Part shown: positions 17,986-26,628 of the stretch, piece after piece
Numbering within the stretch: the stretch's first letter is position 1
Layout: the number at the start of each line of letters is the position of its first letter
Assembly: GCF_000472545.1 (NCBI RefSeq)
Contig: NZ_KI421432.1
Span: 248,001-312,000 of the forward strand
Reading direction: 5' to 3'
From: Burkholderia sp. WSM2232
Lineage (GTDB): Bacteria; Pseudomonadota; Gammaproteobacteria; Burkholderiales; Burkholderiaceae
DNA: 64,000 bases
The notes under the pieces: model-generated
Databases searched by the model: none
What the model saw: only the letters and a program-made list of their open reading frames with translations
Told to the model about the DNA's origin: nothing
Made by a program: the position numbers and the translations under genes

Positions 17986-18741
17986 ATGCCGACTTCAGCA
18001 AAAATCAAATCTCATGCGGCCGATGAATCGGCCGAACATCCGCTGGACACGATTGGGCGTAAGTACCATTTGCGCATGCGCGGTGCCGACGCATCGAGCG
18101 ATTCGCTGAGCGAGGGGGTCGTGGTGCCGGCCTTGCGCGAGGCCATCGTCGAAGGCGTGCTTGCGCCGGGTAGCCGCCTGTCCGAGGTTCAGGTTGCCAG
18201 GCTGCTGAACGTGAGCCGTACGCCGATGCGCGAGGCGTTTGCGCAGTTGGAGCGCGAAGGGCTCGTCACGGTGGTGCCGCGCGTGGGCGCTTTCGTGCGT
18301 TCGGTCACGTTACGGGACGTCGAAGAGATCTACACGGTTCGCGCGGCGCTCGAATGTCTCGCAGTGGAACTTGCGGCCCAGCGCATCACGGCGCTCGGCC
18401 GGGCGCAACTGGACGATGTGATCGAGGCGATGCGAGCGAGCGTCGCCGCGCAGAATCCCGCGAGTTATGTCGACGCCCTGGACGGCTTCTATACGATCGT
18501 CATGGCGATCGCCGACAACCGCACACTGCGGGACAACCACGCCGCACTGATCGGACCAGTGCGGCGGCTGCGTCGCATTGCAATGTCGCGAGGTGGCCGG
18601 ATGCAGGCCTCGTTCGAACAGGCGGTTCTCATCCGCGACGCGATTGTCAACGGTGATCCGCGCGTGCAGCAATTGATGCGCGAGCAACTGCAAGCGGCGT
18701 GCAAAGCGGCAGTCGACGTGTTGAACTCGTCGGCGAAGTGA
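17986..18741 (+). CDS. GntR-family (FadR/FCD) transcription regulator
   Basis: Repressor-type regulator of 251 residues. The winged HTH includes VVPALREAIVEGVLAPGSRL, LLNVSRTPMREAFAQLEREG and VTVVPRVGAFVRSV; the helical FCD ligand domain follows from about residue 110 (RDVEEIYTVRAALECLAVEL). The start at ATG 17986 has cggag just upstream; an in-frame ATG at 17923 would overlap the neighbouring gene's start and is less likely. Divergent from the ECH-MFS-ALDH operon, which it presumably controls, with ligand being the imported acid or its CoA ester. Confidence 0.92.
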   Translation: MPTSAKIKSHAADESAEHPLDTIGRKYHLRMRGADASSDSLSEGVVVPALREAIVEGVLAPGSRLSEVQVARLLNVSRTPMREAFAQLEREGLVTVVPRVGAFVRSVTLRDVEEIYTVRAALECLAVELAAQRITALGRAQLDDVIEAMRASVAAQNPASYVDALDGFYTIVMAIADNRTLRDNHAALIGPVRRLRRIAMSRGGRMQASFEQAVLIRDAIVNGDPRVQQLMREQLQAACKAAVDVLNSSAK

Positions 18742-19242
18742 ACAATAGCGGGCGCCATGTTTTTTCCGGCGCGGACAGAGTGCGCCTACGACCCCGCCCG
18801 AAGAGTCAATAAACCTTCTCTGCTGCCCCGCTGCCACCGCGCGTCCGGTGGCAGGCCACCCTATTCGGCAAACACCGTGCGCAGCGCCTTCCGAAAGCGC
18901 AGGCAAACAGCCGCTCCGGTCCGCATGGCTTGTCTGCTCCCGCGAAACGAAACTGTGCCGTTGCCGGAAGACAGAGGCAACGATCCGCCAGCGGGATCAA
19001 AAATTCATTACCGCGCAATGCGCAAACACGTAAACCCGATCGCCAGCTAGCCCGCCAAAATGCGGGACGCAATTAGGGTTCTGGCTGCTTGCGCCGCCCT
19101 TTTTAGCGTCCAACACTTGCCCCTCAATCCGGCTCGCCAGATAACTGTCCGGTATATCGGACAACCTAGTGCTTCGACGGAAGATTTCGCGAGGCAAAGC
19201 TGGGAGCGGTTTCTCAGACCAACCCTCTACCAGGATCTGAAC
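18742..19242. other. Intergenic region upstream of ABC importer
   Basis: 500 bases with no convincing gene. A hairpin ctgccacc/ggtggcag at 18831-18854 could end gntR transcription, though no T-run follows. The leader of the ABC operon with a palindrome at 19146-19163 lies at the right end. Confidence 0.5.
19146..19163. promoter_or_regulatory. Operator-like palindrome before ABC importer operon
   Basis: The 18-bp sequence tgtccggtatatcggaca has 6-bp perfect arms (tgtccg/cggaca) and a nearly symmetrical centre. It lies about 80 bases before the substrate-binding-protein start. The operon's own IclR-type regulator is the obvious candidate binder (inference). Confidence 0.45.
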
Positions 19243-20094
19243 ATGAAGCTCGCCACCAAGGGCGCCAAGGCCGCCCTGCTGTTCGCCGCAACCGCCGTGA
19301 GCGGACTGCTCGCGCTCTCCGCCTGCACGAAAGTGGCGACGCCCGAGCAGGGTCCAGCGGCAGCGGCACCTGCGTCGACGCTTCAGGCTGTGCTTCAGCG
19401 CGGCACGCTGCGCGTCGGCGACTGCCTTACGTTCGCGCCGTTCGGGTTCTACGACAAAGACGGCAATCCGGACGGCTACGACGTCGACCTCGCCAAGGAA
19501 CTGGCGAAGCAGATGGGCGTCAAGCTCGAAGTTGTGAACACCACCAGCGCGAATCGCATCCCCAATCTGCAGACCGCCAAGGTCGATGTCGTGTTTTGCA
19601 ACTTCACGCGCAACCTCGAACGCGCCAAGGTAGTCGAGTTCACATCGCCGTACGTTGTCGCCAGCGAAGCGATGCTCGTGAAGAAGAGCAGCGGCATCCA
19701 GTCGGCGAAGGACATGAGCGGGCGCACCATCGCCACGGTGAAAGGCTCGACCAACGGCGACGAAGTCCGCTCGATGGGCATCCCCGTCAAGATTCAGGAA
19801 TATGACAGTTCGCAGGCGGCCATTCTCGCCGTCAAGCAGGGCCAAGCCGATGCGATGATCGAGGACAACAACTTCCTTGCGTATCAGGCGAAGCTCGATC
19901 CGGAACTGACCGTGACGAACGAGGCACTCGTGCCGCTGGAATACAACGCGTTCGGTGTAAAGGCGGGCGACCAGGCGTGGCTCAATTATTTGAACCTGTT
20001 CCTGTTCAACATCAATGCATCGAAGCTGAACGCGCAGTTGTACAAGAAGTGGTTCGGCGTCGATCCGAAATATCCGCTCAATCCGCAGTTCTGA
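19243..20094 (+). CDS. ABC importer substrate-binding lipoprotein (polar amino acid type)
   Basis: Periplasmic solute-binding protein (family 3) of 283 residues that hands a polar amino acid-like solute to the permease. It has a lipoprotein signal ending in LLALSAC with the acylated Cys at residue 28, then the family 3 start TLRVGDCLTFAPFGFYDKDG and NPDGYDVDLAKELAKQMGVK. The frame is open from 19060, but the signal peptide fixes the start at 19243. Begins the operon SBP-permease-permease-ATPase-IclR. Solute cannot be fixed from sequence; the extra cysteines (C65-like in GDCLTF and VFCNF) are unusual in this family. Confidence 0.92.
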   Translation: MKLATKGAKAALLFAATAVSGLLALSACTKVATPEQGPAAAAPASTLQAVLQRGTLRVGDCLTFAPFGFYDKDGNPDGYDVDLAKELAKQMGVKLEVVNTTSANRIPNLQTAKVDVVFCNFTRNLERAKVVEFTSPYVVASEAMLVKKSSGIQSAKDMSGRTIATVKGSTNGDEVRSMGIPVKIQEYDSSQAAILAVKQGQADAMIEDNNFLAYQAKLDPELTVTNEALVPLEYNAFGVKAGDQAWLNYLNLFLFNINASKLNAQLYKKWFGVDPKYPLNPQF

Positions 20095-20107
20095 AGCGGA
20101 GGCGCAG

Positions 20108-20824
20108 ATGAGCTATCAATGGCTGACTCTGTGGGGCTACGTCCCCGAGTTCCTGAAGGCCGGCTGGCTGACATTACAGGTCACGTTGCTGTCGTTCGTG
20201 CTGGCCCTCGCGCTCGGTCTCATCGCCGCGCTTGCCAGCATGTCGCCATCGGCCATTGTGCGGTTCATCGCGCGGGCTTACGTCGAAGCCATTCGCAATA
20301 CGCCGGTGCTGCTGCAGATCTTCATCGTGTTCTTCGGCTTGCCGTCGATGGGCATTGCGCTCGATGCCTATTGGGCCGGTGTCATCGCGCTCGGTGTGAA
20401 CGTGGGCGCGTATCTGTCGGAAGTGTTTCGCGCGGGCATGCAATCGGTGCCGCGCGGACAAGTTGAAGCAGCCAGCATTCTTGGGCTGGAACGCGGGCAG
20501 ATTTTCAAGGAGATCGTGATGCCGCAGGCAGCGCGTGCGGTGTATCCGGCCATCGTCAACTATCTGATTCAGTTGTTGCTCGGTACATCGCTGCTGTCTG
20601 CAATTGCGTTGCCCGAACTCACCGGCACTGCAACCGTCATCAATTCGCGCACGCTCCTGTACGTGCAGACGTTCGCCGTGGTGCTCGTCGCGTATCTGGT
20701 GCTGAGCAATGTACTGTCGTGGATTGCCAGTCAACTCGGCGCACGCATGTTTCATCCGCCGCTCATCGTGAAGCCAGGTGGGCGGCGGGTTGGATTCACG
20801 CTGCGTCGCGCGAACCGTGCCTGA
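20108..20824 (+). CDS. ABC importer permease 1 (HisM/GlnP type)
   Basis: Inner-membrane permease of 238 residues with about five hydrophobic segments. The conserved amino acid permease signatures are AYVEAIRNTPVLLQIFIVFF and the cytoplasmic EAA loop, EAASILGLERGQIFKEIVMP. It follows the binding protein by 13 bases and precedes the second permease by 11, so the two form the membrane heterodimer. The C-terminal tail after the last helix is Arg-rich. Confidence 0.93.
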   Translation: MSYQWLTLWGYVPEFLKAGWLTLQVTLLSFVLALALGLIAALASMSPSAIVRFIARAYVEAIRNTPVLLQIFIVFFGLPSMGIALDAYWAGVIALGVNVGAYLSEVFRAGMQSVPRGQVEAASILGLERGQIFKEIVMPQAARAVYPAIVNYLIQLLLGTSLLSAIALPELTGTATVINSRTLLYVQTFAVVLVAYLVLSNVLSWIASQLGARMFHPPLIVKPGGRRVGFTLRRANRA

Positions 20825-20835
20825 GGGATTGAGTC

Positions 20836-21480
20836 ATGTCACTCGAACTGCTGAAAAACAGTCTGTCCATCTTGCTGCAAGGTCTGCTGACGACTTTGCT
20901 CCTATCGGTCGCGGCGATCGTCGGAAGCACGCTCATCGGCCTGCTCGCTGCCGTGTTGCGGTCGTTCGGGCCGTGGGGCACGGACCGCATCGCGAAGCTC
21001 TATACGGAGTTGTTCCGCGGTACGCCCGTACTCATCACGCTGATGTTCATCTACTTCGGCGTCTCGTACTTCGGCTATGCAATCGATGTCTTCGCAGCGG
21101 GCGTGATCGGCTTGAGCGTGTATCAGGGCGCGTATATCGCGGAAGTTTTTCGCTCGGGCATCGAGTCAGTGTCGAAAGGACAGTGGGAAGTCTCGCAGAT
21201 TCTCGGCCTATCGCGCGCACAGACCTTCGCCTCGGTCGTGTTACCGCAGACGGGGCGCATCGTGTTACCGCCGCTCATCGGGCAGTATCTGTCTCTCATC
21301 AAGGATACGTCGATCGTCAGCATGATCGGCATGTCCGAATTGATGCACGGCGGCCAGGCGATCGTGGATCGCGTCGGCAAGCCGGTGGAGATTTACGGAC
21401 TCGTCGCGCTGATCTATTTCGTCGTGTGCTTCCCGCTTTCGCAATGGGTGCGCCACCATGACCGCCGGAGACTTACATGA
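20836..21480 (+). CDS. ABC importer permease 2 (HisQ/GlnP type)
   Basis: Second permease subunit, 214 residues, five hydrophobic segments. Signatures: [20 protein letters not shown] and the EAA loop [20 protein letters not shown]. Its stop overlaps the ATPase start by four bases (ATGA at 21477-21480), a sign of coupled translation. Pairs with the permease encoded just upstream. Confidence 0.93.
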   Translation: MSLELLKNSLSILLQGLLTTLLLSVAAIVGSTLIGLLAAVLRSFGPWGTDRIAKLYTELFRGTPVLITLMFIYFGVSYFGYAIDVFAAGVIGLSVYQGAYIAEVFRSGIESVSKGQWEVSQILGLSRAQTFASVVLPQTGRIVLPPLIGQYLSLIKDTSIVSMIGMSELMHGGQAIVDRVGKPVEIYGLVALIYFVVCFPLSQWVRHHDRRRLT

Positions 21481-22229
21481 GCGATACCATCCAGAGCAAG
21501 CCAGCCATTTCTCTGTCGGGCGTGAGCAAGGCATTCGGCGCGACGCGCGTTCTCAACGAGATCAATCTCGACGTGCGCGCAGGCGAAGTGCTCGTACTGA
21601 TCGGCGCTTCCGGTTCAGGCAAGAGCACGGTGCTGCGCATCATGGCCGGACTGGAGACGACGGACTCCGGCGAAGTGTGGGTGAACCAGGTGCCCCTGCA
21701 CGATCCGAAGCGCGCGCGCGAAATTCGCGGCCACGTCGGCATGGTGTTTCAGCAGTTCAACCTGTTCCCGCATAAGACCGCGCTCGGCAATGTCACCCTC
21801 GCGCTCATCAAGGCGCGCCGGATGTCTCCCGCCGATGCCCGCAAACGCGCAATGGAAACGCTCGACCGCGTGGGTCTCGCCGACCGCGCATCGCATTACC
21901 CCAGCCAGTTGTCGGGCGGACAGCAGCAGCGCGTCGCCATTGCGCGGGCGCTGGCGGTCGAACCCGGCATCATGTTCTTCGACGAAGCCACATCCGCACT
22001 CGACCCTGAACTCGTCGGCGAAGTGACCGAAGTGATGCGCGGCCTCGCGCGCGACGGCATGACGATGGTGGTCGTGACCCATGAAATGGGCTTTGCACGC
22101 AAGACAGCGGATCGCGTCGTGTTCATGGACAAGGGCGTGATTGCAGAGCAAGGCGACCCGGAGCAAATCTTCGTCAACCCGTCGAACGAACGCACGCGGC
22201 AGTTTCTCAGCCGCGTGCTCGATCATTGA
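21477..22229 (+). CDS. ABC importer ATPase (GlnQ/HisP type)
   Basis: Nucleotide-binding subunit, 250 residues, energising uptake. Walker A is GASGSGKST (about residues 42-50), the Q-loop is [15 protein letters not shown], the signature is [16 protein letters not shown], and Walker B/D-loop is [14 protein letters not shown], with the switch His in [12 protein letters not shown]. Overlaps the preceding permease by 4 bp. The regulator gene begins immediately after it. Confidence 0.95.
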   Translation: MSDTIQSKPAISLSGVSKAFGATRVLNEINLDVRAGEVLVLIGASGSGKSTVLRIMAGLETTDSGEVWVNQVPLHDPKRAREIRGHVGMVFQQFNLFPHKTALGNVTLALIKARRMSPADARKRAMETLDRVGLADRASHYPSQLSGGQQQRVAIARALAVEPGIMFFDEATSALDPELVGEVTEVMRGLARDGMTMVVVTHEMGFARKTADRVVFMDKGVIAEQGDPEQIFVNPSNERTRQFLSRVLDH

Positions 22230-22240
22230 AGGATGAACGA

Positions 22241-22990
22241 ATGGCAGTAACGGAATCGTCTCGCGCGCGAGGTGTGGACCGTGTCATCGATATCTTCAGG
22301 AAGCTGCATCAGGCGCAGCGGCCCATGACGATGCGCGAGCTAATTGAAGCGACCGGCTCGCCGCGTTCCAGCATCTACGAACTCGTCGCCATTCTCACCG
22401 AAGTGGGCTGGCTCGAAACATCGGCGGATGGCAATGTGTTCTTCGGGCGCGAGATGCATTACTTCGGCTCGGACTACGCGACGCACAATGACCTCATCAG
22501 CCGCGCGCATCAGTCTATTCTCGCGCTCGTTCGCAAGTACGACGAGACCGCGCAGTTGTGCATGCTCGAAGGGAACAAGTACTCGGTCGTGCTATCGGAG
22601 AACAGCGCGCGGCCGTTCAACATCAGCTCGGATATCGGCGTGCGTGTGCCGATTCCCTGGACTGCGACCGGGCGCCTGCTGCTCGGTCACATGAACGCCG
22701 ACGCCATCCGCGACCTGATTCCAGCAGAGGACTTTGTGCTCGACAACGGCGTGCGCATCGATTTCGATGAATTCATGCGCGATGTGCAGAACGCGAAAGC
22801 GCTTGGCTATTGCTGCACGGAAGGCCTGTCCAACGCGTTCCGGCTTTGCATGGCCGCGCCAGTTCGCGACCGCGCGGGCACGCCGATCGCCGCGCTGTGC
22901 TTCATGACGGGCCGCGACACAGACCCTGAACGCCGTCAGTCGATGCTGGACGATCTGCTTCAGTCGGCGCAGGCGCTTTCGCATCGCTGA
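22241..22990 (+). CDS. IclR-family transcription regulator
   Basis: IclR-type regulator of 249 residues. An N-terminal winged HTH (RGVDRVIDIFRKLHQAQRPM, RELIEATGSPRSSIYELVAI) precedes an effector domain with VRVPIPWTATGRLLLGHMN. ATG 22241 is preceded by gaagga; a TTG at 22226 that overlaps the ATPase stop is also in frame. Unusually for IclR genes, it is the last main gene of the transport operon and not divergent from it, so feedback on the common promoter is likely, perhaps at the palindrome 19146-19163. Confidence 0.92.
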   Translation: MAVTESSRARGVDRVIDIFRKLHQAQRPMTMRELIEATGSPRSSIYELVAILTEVGWLETSADGNVFFGREMHYFGSDYATHNDLISRAHQSILALVRKYDETAQLCMLEGNKYSVVLSENSARPFNISSDIGVRVPIPWTATGRLLLGHMNADAIRDLIPAEDFVLDNGVRIDFDEFMRDVQNAKALGYCCTEGLSNAFRLCMAAPVRDRAGTPIAALCFMTGRDTDPERRQSMLDDLLQSAQALSHR

Positions 22991-22991
22991 C

Positions 22992-23237
22992 ATGGACACA
23001 CGGCTTCAGCGTATCGATGAGTTGGAACAGGAGAACGCGGCGCTCAAGGAAGTGAACGACATTCTGCGCAAAGCAGTGGCGTATTACGCGCGTTCGCTCA
23101 ACGGATTAGCGAACGAGCGCGCTTCTGAAGCACGGCCGCCGTGCACGAAAGTTGCACAAGAAGCGGCAACATCGCTTCAGCACGGCGACGTGACTCCTGC
23201 CCGTGCGGCAGCTTCGAACGAAGAAGGAAGTTTGTGA
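22992..23237 (+). CDS. Small coiled-coil protein, IS3 OrfA-like zipper
   Basis: 81-residue frame starting one base after the iclR stop, so coupled translation is likely. Residues 5-37 form a heptad-like coiled coil (RIDELEQENAALKEVNDILR followed by KAVAYYA), strikingly like the C-terminal leucine zipper of IS3-family OrfA transposase subunits (LE.EN..L...N.IL..A.A.FA). The rest (residues 40-81) is polar and low in complexity. No HTH, so it cannot be a working transposase. It may be a small dimerising partner of the regulator or a captured fragment. Function not recognised. Confidence 0.5.
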   Translation: MDTRLQRIDELEQENAALKEVNDILRKAVAYYARSLNGLANERASEARPPCTKVAQEAATSLQHGDVTPARAAASNEEGSL

Positions 23238-23365
23238 GCCTCCGGGGTGTGCATGGTCATGCCCGGACGAAGCAAGGTTTGACAGCTTCACACTGATCGT
23301 CACGAGCCCGGGCTCATTCCTCGCACGCCTGTGCGGCGTGTCTAGCTTGCGGGCGGCGTGCCGCT

Positions 23366-24598
23366 TCAGGCCTGATCGACAGCGCACTCCTGCCGCAAAC
23401 ATTCAATGAAGTGCAACTGCATCGCCGTGCCGAGCCAATCTGCGCGCAACGTATAGCCGACAGCGCGATCGGCCTCCGGCGTCTTGAGCTCAAGGGCAAC
23501 CATCTCGCTGCCTGCATAGGCTTCGCGGATCTGGGAGCGTGACAACAACGTGATGCAATCGCTTTCAACGAGCATCGCCATCATCATCGCAAGCGAGCTC
23601 GTCTCGACGACGATGGGCGGTTTGACACGCAGGCGCGCAAAGATCGAATTGATAACCGCGCGGCGCGGGACATTGTGCTGTGGAACGACCCAGTCGTAAT
23701 CGGCAAGATCACGCGGTGCCAGCGATCTTTTTTGCGCAAGCCGGTGCCCTTTGCGAACCGCCACCACATAGGGATCAGCGAAAAGCTCAGTTTCCTGCAC
23801 CGCCCCCTGAAGACGCGGCTCGCGCAAGCCGCCCACGATGATGTCAATTGCCCCCATGCGTAGCTCGCGCAGCAGCGTCGCGTGCGACCCCTCATCGACC
23901 GTGACGTGGGCCGCCGGATAGCGCTCCCGCAGCCGCTGGATCACGCGCGCGACGAGACGCGGCGGCAGCAGCGGCAACACGCCAATCGCCAGCTTGCCGC
24001 TCAGTTGCCCGCGCGCAAAGGCCAGGTCTTCTCGGGCCTGCGCGATCTCATGAAGTGCGAGGCTCAGGCAGCGCGCCAATTCGAGGCCCGCGGCGTTCGC
24101 CTCCACGCTGTGCACACGCCGCCGGTACAAGGGCACGCCAACTGTCTGCTCGATCTGGCGTGCCCCTCTATGTACGGCGGGCTGCGAGATACCGAGTTGC
24201 CGCGCCGCTTCTGACGCCGATCCGGCGCGCGCGATTGCGATATGGCAGCGCACCTGCGCATCGGTCAGATGCCGACAGATGTTGCGCGCATTCGTGGGTG
24301 AACCCTGGCCGGTCAGGTCCGAGACCGCGCGTTCCATCTGATCCAGCATGCGCCTGACGCGCCGTTGCAGTATCGCGCCTTCTGCGGTCAATTCGCTGCC
24401 GCCGAATCCGCGCTCGAAAAGCTGGCCGCCGAAGCTTGTTTCAAGTTTGCCGATTGCGAGGCTCACCGCCGGCTGCGTGCGGCCAGCCCGCGTTGCAGCC
24501 TGCCCGATGCCGCCCGCCTCGCACACCGCGTCGAATAAGAATAAGCGCCTCAAGCGCGTCAAATCGTCGTCGGACGAATCGTCCCTATGCCCTGCCAT
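23366..24598 (-). CDS. LysR-type regulator with two N-terminal HTH domains
   Basis: 410-residue regulator, about 100 longer than usual LysR proteins. The first HTH (about residues 14-75) reads RLFLFDAVCEAGGIGQAATR, AGRTQPAVSLAIGKLE and LFERGFGGSELTAEG. A second complete HTH (about 109-165) reads RCHIAIARAGSASEAARQLG, ISQPAVHRGARQIEQTVGVP and LYRRRVHSVEANAAG. The LysR sensor domain follows from about 190 (GQLSGKLAIGVLPLLPPRLV). The ATG at 24598 is chosen because DNA before it encodes no LysR-like residues. It is divergent from the amidohydrolase gene at 24739 and probably controls that operon. Confidence 0.88.
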   Translation of the reverse strand: MAGHRDDSSDDDLTRLRRLFLFDAVCEAGGIGQAATRAGRTQPAVSLAIGKLETSFGGQLFERGFGGSELTAEGAILQRRVRRMLDQMERAVSDLTGQGSPTNARNICRHLTDAQVRCHIAIARAGSASEAARQLGISQPAVHRGARQIEQTVGVPLYRRRVHSVEANAAGLELARCLSLALHEIAQAREDLAFARGQLSGKLAIGVLPLLPPRLVARVIQRLRERYPAAHVTVDEGSHATLLRELRMGAIDIIVGGLREPRLQGAVQETELFADPYVVAVRKGHRLAQKRSLAPRDLADYDWVVPQHNVPRRAVINSIFARLRVKPPIVVETSSLAMMMAMLVESDCITLLSRSQIREAYAGSEMVALELKTPEADRAVGYTLRADWLGTAMQLHFIECLRQECAVDQA

Positions 24599-24738
24599 CG
24601 CTCTCTGCACGCTATGTGAAAACCCTGAGCTTAACCAAAACTTATGTCCTGTGCCGAAGTTCATATTGCGGGATTCGTATGCATCCGGCTTACAGTTGAG
24701 GCCACTCAATCAAGACGCTTTCAGCAAGGAGCCCGTTC

Positions 24739-25590
24739 ATGTCCGTCGTCATCGACACTCACACGCATGCCATTTCCCCGGATAAACAACGTTATCCGCT
24801 TGCACCGGTCGGCGGCCATCAGTCGGAATGGTCGGCACAGCGCCCCGTCAGCCTTGAAGGACTGCTTGCGTCGCTCGACGAAGCGGGCATCGAGCGCGCG
24901 GTCGTCGTGCAAGCTTCGACGGTTTATGGCAACGACAATAGTTATGTGGTCGAAGCGGTACGCAGTCACCCGGACCGTTTCGTCGGCGCGTTTTCGATCG
25001 ACGTGCTGGCCGGCGACGCGCTCACACAGATGCAGCGCTGGCTTGACGCAGGTCTGTCGGGCCTGCGTCTTTTCACGACCGGCAGCACCATGCCCGGCCA
25101 GGCGGGATGGCTCGACGACGAGCGCTCCTTTGCGGTGTGGGATTATGCGCAGCGCCATAACGTGTCGATCTGTCTGCAAATGACCGCGCAGGGCATTCCC
25201 GCGCTCCTCAATATGCTGGCCCGTTTTCCGCGCGTCCGCGTACTACTGGATCACCTGGCGCGCCCTGAACTGGCGGGCGGGCCGCCCTATGACGAGGCCG
25301 CGCCGCTCTTCAGTCTCGCGTCGCAGCAAGGCGTTTATCTCAAACTCACGAACCGCACGATTGCCGAAGCTTCGCGCGGCGCATCGACGCCCCACGCATT
25401 TTTCCCTCGCGTGCTGGACGCTTTCGGCGCGAATCGCATTGCGTGGGGTTCAAATTTCCCCGCGGCAGAAGGATCGCTCTCGCAGTTGCTCACCGATGCG
25501 CGCGAAAGCCTTTCCATTCTCCCGGCGCAAGCCCGCGAGGCAATTTTCGGCGGCACCGCGCGCACGATTTATCCCGCACTGTCCGCATGA
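24739..25590 (+). CDS. Amidohydrolase_2 family protein (lactonase-like)
   Basis: TIM-barrel hydrolase of 283 residues, related to 2-pyrone-4,6-dicarboxylate lactonase and sugar-acid lactonases. The barrel starts with VIDTHTHAISPDKQRYP (HxH metal site), carries VLLDHLARPELAGG in the middle and ends with RIAWGSNFPAAEG, where many relatives have GSDxP. aaGGAG precedes ATG 24739. First gene of a unit with a decarboxylase-like protein, DctA and a porin, and divergent from the two-HTH LysR gene. A lactone or cyclic ester of an aromatic degradation pathway is a fair guess at substrate. Confidence 0.85.
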   Translation: MSVVIDTHTHAISPDKQRYPLAPVGGHQSEWSAQRPVSLEGLLASLDEAGIERAVVVQASTVYGNDNSYVVEAVRSHPDRFVGAFSIDVLAGDALTQMQRWLDAGLSGLRLFTTGSTMPGQAGWLDDERSFAVWDYAQRHNVSICLQMTAQGIPALLNMLARFPRVRVLLDHLARPELAGGPPYDEAAPLFSLASQQGVYLKLTNRTIAEASRGASTPHAFFPRVLDAFGANRIAWGSNFPAAEGSLSQLLTDARESLSILPAQAREAIFGGTARTIYPALSA

Positions 25591-25603
25591 GGGCGAGGCT
25601 TTA

Positions 25604-26536
25604 ATGGCTCACGAAAACAACGACCCGAGCACCGACATGCACCCACTGCAACTGAAAACCGCGCTCAATACGTATCCGCACACGCAGCCGCTTAAAGCCG
25701 GGGAGCTGACCGATCCCGCAGTGCAACTGGCTTTCGAGGACGTCGAACCGATTCACCGCGCCTTCGCCCCGATGGCGCGCCGCCAGGCCTACGACGTCAG
25801 CGAAATGGCGATCGTCACTTATTTGCAGGCGAAAGCCTATGGCAAGCCCGTCGTGCTGCTGCCCGCCGTGGTTGCCGCGCGTTTTCAGCAAGGCTGCATT
25901 ATTCACAATGCAGGACGCGGCAAGCTCGAGGTGGACAGCCTCGTCGGCAAGAGGATTGGCGTGCGCTCCTACTCGCAAACCACGGCGATGTGGGTGCGTG
26001 CGATCCTGGCGAATACGTATGGCGTTCCGCTCGAGGAGATCGACTGGATCACCATAGAAGGCGCGCATCTCGAGGAATATCGCGATCCGCCTTTCGTGCG
26101 TCGCGCTGCTGAGGGCAGCCAACTGCTGCCCATGTTACGCGCCGGAGAAATCGACGCCGCCATTCTCGGCAACGATCTGCCTGACGAAGCGGGTCTCGAA
26201 CCGGTGATTGCCAATGCGGCTGTCGCCGATCTCGCGTGGTATGCGATTCATCGCTACGTACCTGTGAACCATGTCGTGGTCGTAACAAAGGCGCTTGCCG
26301 ATACGCATCCGCACGGGGTGCGGGCGGTGTATGACCTGCTCCGCCGCGGCAAGGCGAGTGTGGCCGCAGCGAATGCCGGCAAGCCCGACAAACTGCTGTT
26401 CGGCTACGAAGCGTTGCGCGCGCCGCTCGAGGAAACGCTCGCGTTTTGCGAGCAACAGCAGTTGTTGCCGCGCAAACTGAGCGTCGATGAAATCTTCGCG
26501 GACAGCATCGACATTCTCGGCGACACCGCGCGTTAA
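25604..26536 (+). CDS. 4,5-dihydroxyphthalate decarboxylase-like protein
   Basis: 310-residue protein of the family that contains 4,5-dihydroxyphthalate decarboxylase and looks like a periplasmic-binding fold without a signal peptide. Features: LKTALNTYPHTQPLKAGELT at the N-terminus, GCIIHNAGRGKLEVDSLVGK, RIGVRSYSQTTAMWVRAILA and EIDWITIEGAHLEEYRDPPF. The start at ATG 25604, 13 bases after the amidohydrolase stop, is supported by family length and by MHPLQLKTAL following soon after. Lack of a signal peptide argues for a cytoplasmic enzyme rather than a transport protein. Decarboxylation of an aromatic dicarboxylate is the family role; the substrate here is inferred. Confidence 0.75.
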   Translation: MAHENNDPSTDMHPLQLKTALNTYPHTQPLKAGELTDPAVQLAFEDVEPIHRAFAPMARRQAYDVSEMAIVTYLQAKAYGKPVVLLPAVVAARFQQGCIIHNAGRGKLEVDSLVGKRIGVRSYSQTTAMWVRAILANTYGVPLEEIDWITIEGAHLEEYRDPPFVRRAAEGSQLLPMLRAGEIDAAILGNDLPDEAGLEPVIANAAVADLAWYAIHRYVPVNHVVVVTKALADTHPHGVRAVYDLLRRGKASVAAANAGKPDKLLFGYEALRAPLEETLAFCEQQQLLPRKLSVDEIFADSIDILGDTAR

Positions 26537-26628
26537 CCGTGCCGTCACGTTTCGCACTTCCGAGCGAACCCGAGTTCGCCAATGCTTCACCGCTGCCCAT
26601 CGCAGATGGGCCCAAGCAAGGAGACACC

